In this document: positions 22,490-34,424 of the stretch, piece by piece
Position numbering within the stretch: position 1 is the stretch's first letter
Layout of the letters: each line of letters begins with the position of its first letter
The notes under the pieces: generated by a model
The model's database searches: none
What the model was told of the DNA's origin: nothing
The model's input: the letters and a program-made list of their open reading frames with translations, nothing else
Assembly (NCBI GenBank): GCA_026826555.1
Contig: JAKSZT010054583.1
Location: 298,606 to 362,605, forward strand
Source of the DNA: Tolypeutes matacus
Lineage: Eukaryota; Chordata; Mammalia; Cingulata; Chlamyphoridae
Length of the DNA: 64,000 bases
Reading direction: 5' to 3'
Translations under genes and position numbers: made by a program

Positions 22490-22990
22490 GCTTTAATCTA
22501 TCTCATTTCATCCTATTTCAGGTTTAATCTCTCATCATTCCTCATAAACAACTCCATTGTCCTCCTAGTTCAAAAACAAACCCTTTTCCTTGGTTCTTAG
22601 CCATCCTTCCATGTCTCAGCCTCCTCTTCTCTTGCTCAAATCCTATCCATCCTTCAAGCCTTGGCTCCAGTGTTACCAAACTCATGAATCCTTTCCTAGT
22701 GTCCTAAGTATGAGCTTATCACCCACTAGGTGCAAATCAACATAAAAACAATCCTCACTCACCCATTCTATTCTTAAAGTCTTTTCCTCCATGATTGACT
22801 AGGGACCTTCACCTCCCGGTGCCCTGCCATTTTGATGGCACCCATATCTACCTCCTATCTCTTACTTTCCCTTTTCACTCTTTCATAGCACTTGCTACCT
22901 TGTCTACTGTGTTTAATAGCAATTGTGCCTGATTTATTTCCTCTACTAAGTTGTAAATTCATACATGCATTTTATAAATATTTAGTGAAT
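22490..22990 (+). repeat. L2 LINE fragment, sense, interrupted by the inverted-repeat arm
   Basis: 'tccatccttcaagccttggc', 'tgaatcctttcctagtg' and, after the arm, 'tcatagcacttgctacctt' follow the L2 3' region on the + strand. Confidence 0.55.
22715..22873 (-). repeat. Right arm of the 159-bp inverted repeat
   Basis: The partner of 21094-21252 in opposite orientation, 1081 bp downstream of the exon end. It appears to sit inside an L2 fragment whose two halves lie on either side. Confidence 0.9.
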
Positions 22991-23555
22991 TTGAGTTCCT
23001 TTATATAGTTCATGGTTCTCTTCTTTTTTCTTTCTGTCATAGTGCCATGTTAAAATTTCTATATTTCCAGCTTATCTCCTAGAAATTTTTACTGACCATT
23101 ATTTAATTGCTCATTTTTTAGTTTGTTTTTGCATAAATCAGACACAAAATTAGTAAATAAAATTATATCTCTGGTTTCTTAATTCCACTTCCAGAACCAG
23201 ATCAATATAATTTCATCCAAATTTATGTACTTCCCTCATTTCCATCTACTGCAATTGTAATATGGGGCTCTAAAATAGCACTGGGAAATATTGAGATGAC
23301 TTTTATTTAAGTCAAATACACTGCATACATTCTCCATAGATTAATAAGAAGTCTAGGTGAAGTTTCTTTATTGAAATGTATGAAAACATTTCATCCATAG
23401 AACACACTGAAAATTAATGACACCCTGAGGCTACAAAATCTAAGTCAAAGAAAGGTTCATTTAAGTTAAGTATTTCTATTTAGAGTATTTGATTATCTGA
23501 TATATCCCTTGTTTTGAGAGTTATTGAGGAGAGGCACTAGTTCACTCTTCTTTTT
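22991..23555. other. Intronic stretch with nothing recognisable
   Basis: AT-rich intron; no gene or repeat is assigned. Confidence 0.5.
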
Positions 23556-23572
23556 AGGTAGACCAGTAGCTT

Positions 23573-23672
23573 ATATTTTTGTTTTAGGAGATACTGGGGA
23601 TTGAACCCAGGACCTCATACTTGGGAAGCAGGAGCTCATCAGCATTCAACCATTGAGCTACATCCGCTCCCC
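23573..23672 (-). repeat. DAS-type tRNA-derived SINE, antisense
   Basis: The reverse complement of a tRNA-headed SINE. Box B appears as GGGATTGAACCC and box A as ATTGAGCTACAT. A 14-bp duplication, tagaccagtagctt / tagaccattagctt, lies at 23559-23572 and 23673-23686 with one mismatch. Confidence 0.9.
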
Positions 23673-23960
23673 TAGACCATTAGCTTTTAAGCCTTTTCCA
23701 ACAATAGCTTATGTATATATTAATAGACATTTTTGCATATTTTAAAAAGTAATATTACAATAGGGGTTATAATACAGTAATCATGTTTTCATATGATTGC
23801 AGTTTAGCAATCCCTCAGTATTCAGAGGGAATAGAAAGTTTTATAAAAGTAGTGGACGCATATTAATGGTATTATCCACACATATTTCATTCTTAAGTAG
23901 TTAGTCACCATAATGTGCATTTTTTTAAATAGAAATTAAAACCAATTTAAAAAAACTACA

Positions 23961-24055
23961 GGGGAGCATATGTACCTCAGTGATTGAGTGCCTGCTTCCC
24001 AAGTATGAGGTCCTGGGTTCAATCCCCGGTACCTCCTAAAAAAAAAAAAAAAAAA
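23961..24055 (+). repeat. DAS-type tRNA-derived SINE, sense
   Basis: Starts GGGGAGCATATG, with box A-like TACCTCAGTGA and box B GGTTCAATCCC, then TACCTCCT and an A18 tail at 24038-24055. It is the inverse of the copy at 23573-23672, 288 bp away. Confidence 0.93.
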
Positions 24056-24059
24056 GAAA

Positions 24060-25840
24060 TCCATGGAAATAAAATGTTTTCTTTTTTCCTCTAAAGTCTT
24101 TTAGTCTCAGGAAAAATGCCTCAAAGCAATGGAAACTGGCAAGGTTGCTTAAGAGAAAGATAATACAGCATTTTAAGTTCCTACATTATAGAAAGATGTT
24201 AACAAATCTATATGGGTAATTGAAAAGTATTACATAGCACTGTTAAAGTCTGCAGAGTCATAATTAGTCTCCAACTTTATTTTTAAGAATAGAAAATGTA
24301 TTCAATTTGTATCAAGAGAAAATTTCAATTATAGATACATTTTTCATAGCTTATATAAAAATGTACAAAAAGTAGACCATTAAGTATGCTTTAAACATAT
24401 TGCCTTATTCTTATAAACAGATTTCCTTATTTCTTATAGTAGTGGCAGGTAGTATCTAAGGAAGACCTACCCTTATGTAATGTTGTTATTGGTCCATTTA
24501 TCCATTTACCTACATTGTTTCACCTAGTCCAGTAAAGCATAACCTGGAGTTCACCAATAGGAATCAGGGGGTCAGAAATTCTGTATATATGTGCATTGTC
24601 CGGGGAAGAGGGTTTAAAATTTTCATCAGATTTCCTCAACCAGGATTGTTCCAAAAGGCATTAAAAACAATTTTTCCTCCATCAACATCAAGGCTCTCTA
24701 GAGAGAAACTAAGGACTGATTATTTACTTCATGCTAAAGTATAAACAACTAATAAATTTCATATTCTGAGGCCTAATAGCACAAGTAGAATGTGTATTGC
24801 CTTAGGGAGATTAAATTAGCACTCAACACTTCAAGAATACATCTGTTTCTCAAGACATATTAAACATGTTCTATATCAGACATTCTGCAAAAGCTTGCCA
24901 GATTTGAAATTTGACTAATACATATTCAGATATCAGTGATCTGAATGACAGTTCCTGAAATTAGTGCTATGAGAGCTACAGTGAACAGAGTAGAGGGCTC
25001 ACTCAGGAACTATTTGGGTAGTATAATTAGGATAGTGGTGTAAACTATTATGTCCTACTAGAAAACTTAAACAAAAGTAGAAATATTCAGACAAAGTAAT
25101 ATGAATTTCATTTAGTCTGTGCTACCTTGAAGGAAATGAATAAATACTACATAGTAAAAACTGTTCTTGCTCTCCTGTGTGTATATGTGTGTGTGCACAC
25201 ATTTGTAATTGTCAATGGGTGTGTGAGGGTATTTGTGTAAACCTTGAAAGTAATTTGCAGGAGAGAAAAAAGTGCATTTTAGACTTAATACCTTTCATCA
25301 TTATTCTAAATGGAGTTTAGAATGGAAGCGGGAAATTAGTTGTCTGAAAGCTTCTAAATATAATCACTGAAATTAAATACAGTGAAACAGAATGAAAATA
25401 AAATGTAACATTGGACCTGATTTCATGGAACATTTTACTCAGAGAAAATTTCTTACCCCTCCCTTTGTTTTCTGTTCAGTGTGTGGTAGGATTTGGAAAT
25501 AAGAAGTATGCAATTGTTGTCAATCAAACACAATCTGTAAAATGTGTCCTCAACAATCAGTTTTGAGCAACCGTCTTTTTGTAGCAGCCAGAAATGTTTC
25601 CTTATTAGAATGCTACCACAGTATAATTTGCTTATCCACAGATGCTCAAGGAGAAAGGACCAGAAAAGTTACACATATTGTCAGTTCCCCTCACAGAAGG
25701 AACTTCCACCATATATTGTTATCTGTCTATGCATCCAACTTAGATCATAAGATCACGGCATGTCATTTTTTATTTTTCAATTCCAAAGCGCCTTTTAAAT
25801 TAGTTCTATCCTTCTACTTTAGAAAGTTTTCTGCTATTAT
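24060..25840. other. Intronic stretch with nothing recognisable
   Basis: No gene or named repeat recognised. A TG-rich spot lies at 25180-25200. The 127-aa open frame starting at 25542 has no domain and runs into the LTR that follows. Confidence 0.5.
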
Positions 25841-25847
25841 TTCTGCA

Positions 25848-26357
25848 GGTAGCCAACCTCCAAGACGGTCCCCAATGATCTTGCCTACCAAGCCTTGTGT
25901 AATCCCATCTCATACTCAATTGTAGTTGTCTTTGTACCAGCAGAAGTGATAGTATATGATTTCTTAGGCTAGGTCATAAAAGACATTGCTCCCTTTGCCT
26001 TAGTTTTTTTGATTCCTCACTTTGGAAGAAGCCAACTGCCTTGTCATAAGGACATACTAGGAATCTTGTAGGTAGGTCTACATGAACAGGAAATGAAATC
26101 TCCCACCAATAACCATGTTTGTATAGTTTTCCCCTGTCATTTGAGTAGCAGACCCCTAGTCAAGCTTTCTGATAACTCTAACCCTGGCCAACATCTTGAG
26201 TATAACTTCATGAGGGAGCCTCATGCAAAACCATTCAGCTAAGCCACTCAAGGATTCTTGGTCGGCAAAACCTGTGAGAGATAATAAATGTTTATTGTTA
26301 TTTTAAGCCACTAAGTTTTAGGGTAATTTGTTGTATAGCAATAGATAACTAATACAA
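25848..26357 (+). mobile_element. MLT1-type LTR (ERVL-MaLR), sense
   Basis: Opens with 'agccaacctccaagacggtc' and closes with the MaLR LTR end: 'taataaatgtttattgtta', 'ttaagccactaagttttag', 'tagataactaataca'. About 510 bp, with no internal sequence. Old and diverged. Confidence 0.8.
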
Positions 26358-26364
26358 CCATGGA

Positions 26365-27110
26365 ATAATATCTTTGAAGTACTGAAAGAAAAATCACTGT
26401 CTACCAAAAAAGCCTGTATTTAGACAAATTATTGTTCAATAATGAGAAAAAAATAGTTATTTTCAGACCAACAAAAACAGAGTTTCTCTGTGAGAGACTT
26501 TTCTAAAGGAGTGTCTAAAGGGTGAATTTCATGAAAAAGGAAAATAATCCCAGATAAAGTTCTGATGATGATGAACAAAAAAACCAGTAATCATGTGGGT
26601 AAATCTAGGTAAAATGAGCTAAGCCAGATTGCAGAGTATGTTTTGGTCTGGATTTGAAGGCTGGTAAGACTGATGAGTTGCTCTCTGATCAAGTTGCTCT
26701 TACTTCAGGTTCCTATTAAAATAACAAGTCAATAATGCAAGGTATAGATGAGATAGTGATACAAATGAGAACTGGTGCATCTGGGGTCTCTCACAGAGGT
26801 GTGCCTGAAGTTGTTAGTCAAGGCAGCTCAAAAGGAAATGAGAAACTCATCTATATCTTTTATGGTCAAATATAGAAAATATTTGAAAAGGATAATCACC
26901 AAATAAAAGAGATTGTTTACCTCTAGAGTTGGGGCAAAGGAGAGTGATAAGTGATTAAGGAGAGAGGGGGCCCACAAGAGGCTGCATCTGCATAAGTAAT
27001 GTTTTATTTCTTAAGCTGAGTGGTGGGTATATGATGGTCATTGTATTATTCTTTATAACATTTCCTAAATGTTTTATATTTTCTTAATAAATATAATCTA
27101 ATAAAAGAGA
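26365..27110 (+). repeat. Ancient L1/HAL1 ORF1-3' remnant, sense
   Basis: Resembles the end of L1/HAL1 ORF1 (text corresponding to 'tttcagaccaacaaaaacag' and 'aataatcccagataaagtt') followed by a 3' UTR ending in 'cttaataaatataatctaat'. No open frame survives. Confidence 0.5.
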
Positions 27111-27184
27111 ATCACAGAGTCACCTACTTCCTCCACTTCCTCATTGCCTGCCTTCTCAACAAAGGTTCCTGAAAAATTTTAACC

Positions 27185-27305
27185 TATGTTCAGAGTTCCT
27201 AAACTTGGCTATACATCAGATTTACCACTTAGATAATTTAAAATACGCAATCCTACACCCCCTCTTGGAAATTTCTCAATAACAGGCCTGGGGGGAGCTT
27301 AGCAA
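27185..27305 (+). repeat. Possible hAT MITE remnant
   Basis: 'cagagttcctaaacttggct' followed by 'atacatcagatttaccactt' resembles one end of a MER-type hAT element. The other end is not clear. Confidence 0.35.
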
Positions 27306-27359
27306 AGCCAGATAGGACTGGTGAAGCATGGTGCAACATTATGTAAATGATATTAAAAT

Positions 27360-29150
27360 ACCATGGACGGCATCTCTGTCTGGGAACCTGAGCCCACCCT
27401 GATCAAGAGGGCAGAGTGAGAAGCTTCAGGTTTCTTTCATTCCACAGGACAGAAACATCTTTCTCAAAGCTCCAGAAGATAGTTGAAGAATCGCAATAAC
27501 ATAATGAGCACCAAAACAAGAAAAAGGCCACTTAAAAGAGGTAAGGTCTCCTTACCCCTCCCTAGCTGGCCCCTACCTCGTCACCTCACCTGCTCAGAGC
27601 AGAATGGACCCATGCTTCCAGTGCACATCACTGGTCTGGGTTACTGAAGGAGCACATTCAATTGTGTGCACGTAGTGAAAGCCTGTATATCTGGCCAAAT
27701 CTATTTGGTGGTGGCCTAAGGGACTTGTCCCAGAACATACTCAGCAAGTAGAAGGTAGCTCACAGAGCTGCTGTGGGAGAACAGTCAAGTTGTGGCTGCT
27801 TGGGGCAAGGGATCGCTGGATCTAGGATATCCAGTGCAGTGCCCACAACCATAAGGAAATGGTTTACTGAAGAAGAGGGGACATTCATATTGGTGTAAAG
27901 AGAATTCCCAGGGCCACACTCTTCCTAGATCCACACATGCATGGCCAAGAAAAGATGCATTTGTTGAGCATCAGGGAGGCCCCTACACTTTGGCCTGGAG
28001 CTATTCTCTAAACTCATTGTATGGATAAGCCCCGAAGGACAGCACTTGCACAGGTCAATTTGCAAAGTGTGACAAAGGTGCTTTCTTTTTTTCCTGAACA
28101 TTCAAGGAAAGCTCTGTCATAATACTAGTTGGATACAAGCTTAATGGATAGGTGCCTCAGAGTCTAAATTTCAGTGATAACCCATTAAAATATCAAAATG
28201 CCCAGTTTCAATAAAAGATCACAAAACACCCCAAAAAACAGGAAGTTATGTCTCGGGCAAAGGAGAAGATTAAAGCATCAGAAATCATCAAAGAGGAGGA
28301 CCAGACCTGTGACATACCAGACAATAGTTCTTAAATATGCTCAAAGAGCTAATGGAAAACATGGACAAAGAACCAAAGGAAAATCAAAGGTGAACACAAA
28401 GAAAATATCAATAGGAAGACAGAATTTATCAAAAGGAGACAAACATGAAGACCATAGTAACAGAAAGTAAAAATTCCATAGAGAGATTCAACAGCAGATG
28501 GGGCTGGCAGAAGAAAGAATCAGTGACCTTGAAGATAAGACAATGGGCATCATCTGGTCTGAGAAACAGAAAGAAGATATAATGAAGAAAAGTGAACAGA
28601 GCCTGGGAAGCCTGTTGGACACCATCAAGTGTACCAATATACGCATTGTGAGATCCCAGAAGAAGAAGAAAGAAAGGGGCAGAGAGAATGTTCAAAGAAA
28701 TAGGGAGAGTTTAAGACATTAAGAGATAGCTGAGGGAGTTCCTCACCCCTAGACCAGCCCCACAAGAGATACTAAAGAGAGCTCTACAGGTTGAAAAGAA
28801 AGGACAACAGAAAATAGATTGGAGCCACATGAAGAAATAAAGATCTCCAGTAAGGGTAATGACATAAGTAAATATAAATGCCAGTACTATTGTATTTTTG
28901 GTATGTAACTCCACTTTTTACTTCCTACAGTATCTAAGAGGCAAATGCACAAAATACAACAAGTCAGTGCTATTGAACTCCTAAATTATAAACACGTAAT
29001 CTGTGGCAAGAACTACATAAAGGTGGGAGGATGGAGTGGTATAAGTTTGTGTATACTATTGAAGTTAAGTTGGTATCAAAGCAAAGGAGATTGTTAGAGA
29101 TTTAGGATGTTAAATGTAAGCCCCATGGTAACTGCAAAAAAAAAAAATTG
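27360..29150 (+). mobile_element. HAL1 (half-L1, ORF1-only LINE) copy, sense
   Basis: ORF1-like text with no ORF2 after it. The readable peptide at 28498-28722 includes GLAEERISDLEDK and SLGSLLDTIKCTNIRI, the coiled-coil/RRM junction. Then comes the typical HAL1 3' region: 'cacatgaagaaataaagatc', 'agccccatggtaactg', ending with an A12 run at 29136-29147. Stops throughout. Confidence 0.7.
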
Positions 29151-29706
29151 GAAAATACACAAGCCCATAGAGACAGAAATTAGAGTTCAGGCTACCAGGG
29201 GCAGGGAGTCAGGGGAAGGAAATTGGTGCATAATAGGTGTATTATGTTTGGAGAGCTGAAAAGTTTTAGTCATGGAAAGTGATGAGGGTATCATAACATT
29301 GGGATGTGATAAATCCCACTGAATGTTATACTTGAGAGTGATTGAGATGGGAAAGTTTACATTGTCTATATGTTCCCACAATATTTTAAAAAGAAAGAAA
29401 ATCCAACTAAAGAGACAATTACAATTAAATGTAATACATGCTCCTGGACGGATCTAACAAGGGAAGAGAAAAGGCTCAAAAGAGCTTTATTGGGACATAT
29501 GGAAAAATGGAATATAGGCTGTAAGCTTTATATCAATATTAAATTTATTGAACATGATAACTGCACTTAAGGTGGCTACATAAATGAATATTCTTTTTCT
29601 TAGGACATGTACATGATAGTATTAAGTGTTCAAGAAGCAAGAGTATATAACCTATACTCCAGTGTTTAGAAAGTGGATTGACAGATTTATACAGACAGTT
29701 TGAGAT

Positions 29707-29751
<45 letters not shown>

Positions 29752-29905
29752 ATGATAGATATGGCAAATGTGGCAAAATGTTAAAAGTTGGTGGATCTAG
29801 GTATCTAGAAGACAGATATTGGAGGTCCCTGTATGGGTTCTGTATCATTTTTGCAACAGTTTTATAAGTTTGAAATTATTTTAAAATAAAAAGTTTTAAA
29901 AAATA
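29151..29905 (+). repeat. Old L1 3' UTR, sense, with a GATA microsatellite
   Basis: L1-type 3' text: 'agagacagaaattagagttc', 'tgaacatgataactgcactt', 'ttgcaacagttttataagtt', and AATAAA at 29885-29890 with a short A tail. Confidence 0.6.
29707..29751 (+). repeat. (GATA)n microsatellite
   Basis: About eleven near-perfect GATA units. Confidence 0.95.
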
Positions 29906-29929
29906 CCCCTGGTCCCCAAAACATACCCA

Positions 29930-31449
29930 GACAAATATGCCCAATTGAGTTTTGACAAAGGTGCAAAAGTCATAGTGCAATAAAAAAGGATGATAACCTT
30001 TTCAACAAATGGAACCTGGACCTGAACCTCATACCTATATAAAAATTAACTCAAAGTAGATCACGGGCTTAAATGTAAATTTAAAACTATGAAACTTTTA
30101 GAAACAAATATAGGCAAAATTCATCAGGACCTAGTACTAGGCTAAGAATTCTTAGTCTTGGCTCCAAATTCATGACACAAAAAAGGAAAAAGTGATAAAT
30201 TGAACATAATCAAATTTTAAAATGTTTTCTTTGTAAAAGACTTTATGAAGAGGACAAAAAGACAAGCTACAGACTGGAAGAAAACTGTTAACCACATATC
30301 TGACAATGAATTTTTATGTAGAATATTTAAAGAACTCTCAAAATTCAACAATAAAAAGCAAATAATTCAATTAGAAAATTGGTAAAAGACATTAAAAGAT
30401 ATATCACTGAACATATACAAATGGCAAATAAGTACCTGAGATGTTCAACATCAATAGCCATTAAGAAATGCAAATTTAAATCCATGAGATATTACACATG
30501 TATAAAAATGGCTAAAATAAGAAAAACACAGTGATGCAGTGAAACTGAACCACTCACACAGTGGTGAAAATGTAAAATGCTACAGCCATTCTGGAAAACA
30601 GTTTCTTCCAAAACTAAACGTGTTTACCATACGACCCAGTAATTTTACTCTTGGGCATTTATCCAAGAGAAATGAGAACTTATGTTCACACAAAAACCTA
30701 TACACGAATGTTCATAGCAGTTTTATTCATAAGAAACAAAACCTGGAAACAATCCAAATACCCTTCAACAGGGGAATGGTTAAACAAATTGTGATATATC
30801 CATACTGTGCAATACTAGACAGCAATACGAAGGAACAGACTGTCAGTACAGTACACAGGACAACGTGAAGGACCTCAAGGGAATTAGGCTGAATGAAAAA
30901 AGCCAATCTTAAAAGGTTGCGTCCTATATGATTCCATTTATATAACATTCTTGAAATGATAAAATTACAGAGATGAGGTACTGACCAGTGATAAAAGGGT
31001 AGTATGAATATCCTTGCATTGAAACTGTTCTTAATCTTGATTGTGGTGGTAATCACACATTCCTACACTGTGATAAAAATTCATAGAACTAAACACACAT
31101 ACACACACACAAGTGCATGTAAACTGGTGAAATCTGAATACAGTTGATAGATTGTATCATGTCAATTTCCTTGGTGTGATATTGTACTTTAGTTACTTAG
31201 GATGTTACCACTGGGGAAGAAATTGAGTGAAGTGTACACAGGATCTTCCGTATTATTTCTTTTTAAAATAATGATCTTGTTTATTGGAGAAGTTGTAGGT
31301 CTACAGTAAAATCATGCAGAAAAGCCAGAGCTCCCATATACCCTCCCAACACACATTCAGTTCTCCTCATTATTAGTATTTTGTTCTCTGTATTATTTCT
31401 TACAACTGCATGTGAATCTACAATGATCTCAAAATAAAAGGTTAAAAAT
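29930..31449 (+). mobile_element. Old L1 copy: ORF2 3' third plus 3' UTR, sense
   Basis: Follows L1 ORF2 from the region before the cysteine-rich end: 'caagctacagactggaagaa', 'aaatttaaatccatgagata', 'catagcagttttattcat'. The usual 3' UTR follows ('atgattccatttatataa', 'tgtattatttcttacaactg', AATAAAAGG). Interrupted by the insertion at 31262-31389. No long frame. Confidence 0.8.
31262..31389 (-). mobile_element. Short antisense L1 3'-end insertion with TSD
   Basis: A 128-bp reverse copy of an L1 3' end ('aagttgtaggtctacagt', 'cccatataccctccc'). It is bounded by a perfect 12-bp duplication gtattatttctt at 31250-31261 and 31390-31401, and nested in the older sense L1. Confidence 0.8.
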
Positions 31450-31800
31450 ATCACTGGATGTAAATTATATTGAAAATATAAAGAAAATATGTTCTTTGGG
31501 GAATTTATTTCAAAAATAGTGTAATATGATTAGAAGGCACGCAGCAGGAGACACTCAGAAAAAGTCTTTGAACGACAAATGATTGCTACTAAATTACCTT
31601 CTACAGAGGTGATTACTGTTAACCTAAGGACTTGGATATAACAGAGGAGGGTTTGCAGATTTGGGGCCAGAGTTGATTTACTGAAGGTAAAAGAGGAGAG
31701 GGGGTTCTGTGCCCTCCCTCAAGATCCATTTTTCTCTTTTCTCCCACATATCTCTTACCCTCTTCTTTAAAAAACATTGAATACATTTTTAAAGAATATC
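31450..31800. other. Intronic stretch with nothing recognisable
   Basis: No gene or repeat assigned. Confidence 0.45.
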
Positions 31801-31808
31801 ATTATGGG

Positions 31809-32257
31809 TGTTTTGGTTTCCTAAATGCTAAAAAAAAAAAAAAAATACTATACAACGTGATGGCTTAAACAGCAGGAATTTATTGACTCACAGTTTCGAG
31901 ACCAAAAGTCCAAAATCAAGGTGTAAGCAACACAATGCTCTCTCCCTGAAAACTACGGTGTTCTGGGGCTGCATGCTGACTACCCTTGAGTTCCTTGGCT
32001 TTGCTGTCACATGGCAATTCACAGTGGCAGCATCTTTTCCTTTCTCTTCCAGATTCCATAGAATTCCAGCTTCTGGCTGCTTCCCGTGCTCGCTCTTTCT
32101 GTAGTCCTCTCTATATGTTTAAGACCCATTCTGATGCATTTGGGCCATACCTTAACCAAAGTAACTGCACCAAAATCTATTTACAATGGATTCACACCCA
32201 CAGGAATGGATTTAAGAGTAATAAGTTTTTCTGGGGGTACATAACTCTAAGGCACCA
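31809..32257 (-). mobile_element. MaLR-type LTR, antisense
   Basis: Starts TGTTTTGGTTTCCTAA and continues 'gatggcttaaacagcagg' and 'tttattgactcacagttt', the reverse of the common MLT1/MST LTR end. It finishes near 'aaggcacca'. An A16 run at 31830-31845 is internal. No internal retroviral sequence and no clean 5-bp duplication found. Confidence 0.7.
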
Positions 32258-32294
32258 TAAAAGGCATGAAATTAAAAGCATTCCAAGGTGACCA

Positions 32295-33235
32295 AATGTT
32301 TAGACCTGGCCAGGATTGACAAAACTCTATTTTTATCAAGTCCTCTAGGTAATGATGTACTCTCTAACTATCAAAGGAAATATTGTTCTAGGGAACCCAT
32401 GGAAAACGGTTTGAAAGTCATATTAAGTTTTGATGATAAAATATATTTTGGGGATAAGTTAATTTATGGATGTGACTCAAAAAGATAGTAATGGCATCCT
32501 TTCCTCCAGTTTGTCCCTTATAAGCCCAATAGAAGTCAATCAGCAGATTATTGATAGACTGGCATTAATGTTTTGCTAGTAGCCTCCTAAGGGATGTCTG
32601 ACATAAAGGCCAAAGTTACATGGGAATGGAGGAAGGCAAAGCAGGTAGAGAGAAAAGGGTTAACTCCATTATTTTCCTCACCCCCTCATCATGTTAGCAT
32701 AGTTGAAGTTAAGCTGTAAGCCACACCGACTAAGTCAGAGTTAATCTCAAAAATCCCATATTTAATCATATAACCACTCAACCAGACAATGTATCAGCAG
32801 TAAATATAAAAGAAAAGAGAGTAAAAAAATAAGAAAAGAAAAACAAATTCCCCACCTAGAACACTAATACACTAATAAAATTTACAAGGAAAATAATTGT
32901 ATTAGATAATTTTTCAAGGACTTGTAATGTCATCCTCAGTATTAAGACATTTAATGTAGTTTTAATATTTTAGTAAAACAGATTTCTCTTGCTATCAAGA
33001 AAAACTATATTGACATCATTTGAAAATAATATTGTATTAGTCAAAGAGGTAATTTCAAAATGAATCATTTAACCCAAGGGATTTAGAATGTTAGTCTCTA
33101 TAAATATGCTTAATATTTAAGAGACCCTATAGTTTAGATATGTTCTTAATTTACATAAAAGAACCAGTTATTATACTTCCAATATTTTAGACTTCTAATT
33201 TAAAAATCCATGTTGAGACAATTAATACAAATTTC
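32295..33235. other. Intronic stretch with nothing recognisable
   Basis: AT-rich intron; no gene or repeat is assigned. Confidence 0.5.
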
Positions 33236-33720
33236 CACTTTTTAATAAAATCTTTATTTCATTGATCCCATAAAAGCATACTTTAGGTTGTTTTATCAAG
33301 TAAGTATTTGATGCCTGTGGACAGTCCTGAATGATTGCTCTTTAGCAGAAGACATTTATGGAAGACAAAGCTCTTTAGTTAAAAGAGTGTCATGCAGAGG
33401 GAAAGGTTTTTCAGAATTCCTTCGGTAGCACTTGTGGGAACATATATGCAGCTTGCCAAATCTAAATTTCTTTCATGAGTGTACTTTTGGACAATGTTCA
33501 AAAATGGACCATAAAAGTAGGCCACAAAAGCAAGAAATTGGGTTTTGACTTGCACGTGTTTCACCACTTTCCCTGGCATTTCTGCTATATTAAAAATATT
33601 CTTGGCAAGGTTACCAGCTGTAAGACCTTTCTGATAACTGACTGAAGGACGTAAATTCACTGTTAAAATTGCTGAAAAAGAAAATGCAATCATGATTACA
33701 ATTTTCAGGTCTTTTTTATC
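33236..33720 (-). other. mRNA-like minus-strand segment of unknown origin
   Basis: On the minus strand a 104-codon open frame (33379-33693) is followed by about 120 bp of 3'-UTR-like text and an AATAAAG signal (reverse at 33245-33251), ending in a short A-rich run (TTTTT on + at 33239-33243). That is the layout of a retrocopy. I do not recognise the peptide, see no TSD, and the frame may be chance. Confidence 0.25.
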
Positions 33721-33724
33721 TTAA

Positions 33725-34420
33725 ACACTGATCTTATACACTATTTCTTAACTCATGGCTAAGATTTTTAAAAGAAAAAAGACTTCATCTGAAATGTTTC
33801 TTTGCATCTGATTCTCAATCTTAACCTGGAATTTGAAAGTTTTTTGGAAAAATAATAGAATAGCTGAGATTAAAACAGATAATGCAAAATTTGTATAAAT
33901 CATCTCCTCCAGAACAACTTTATATTGTTTCTATTGTTCACCAGTGGCTTACATTTATGTTGTTTTGTCTGGAAATCTATTTTGAGGTGAGCATCGTGTG
34001 TGTGTGTGTGAATGCAGCTTTCCTCTTTATTCATGAGACGGTTACACCATTGCAGAATGTAGATAAATGTGTTAGATGTAGTCTTTGTTTATATTATCCA
34101 CTCCAGTTTTTATTATAAGACCACTTAATGACATGGTTACCAGATTCTTTCTTAAAGAGGTCATATTTTGGTTGCTGATTAAGCCACTTTTAGACCCTCT
34201 GTTGGATAAGTTAAGGTAACATGGCCAAATAAATAACCCAGTAGCCAGTAGAAGCTGTCAATATACTTTTTTTGTCTGAATGGTATTGCTGCATTTAATG
34301 TTATCGTGATGGCTGGCTAATGGTCTTTCCTACAGAAAATGCTCTTAAATACTTTTTATTACTCCCAGCTGTTCTACATTAGCAGTGTTCATATCCGGCC
34401 ATACCTCTCTTCACTGTCCA
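33725..34420. other. Intronic stretch with nothing recognisable
   Basis: AT-rich intron with a short (TG)n run at 33990-34005. Confidence 0.5.
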
Positions 34421-34424
34421 AGCA

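Noticed and set aside
25542..25925. 127-aa open frame
   Set aside because: No domain, signal or splice support, and it overlaps the start of a MaLR LTR.
29707..29751. Regular GATA units as a CRISPR-like array
   Set aside because: A plain tetranucleotide microsatellite; no spacers, and the genome is mammalian.
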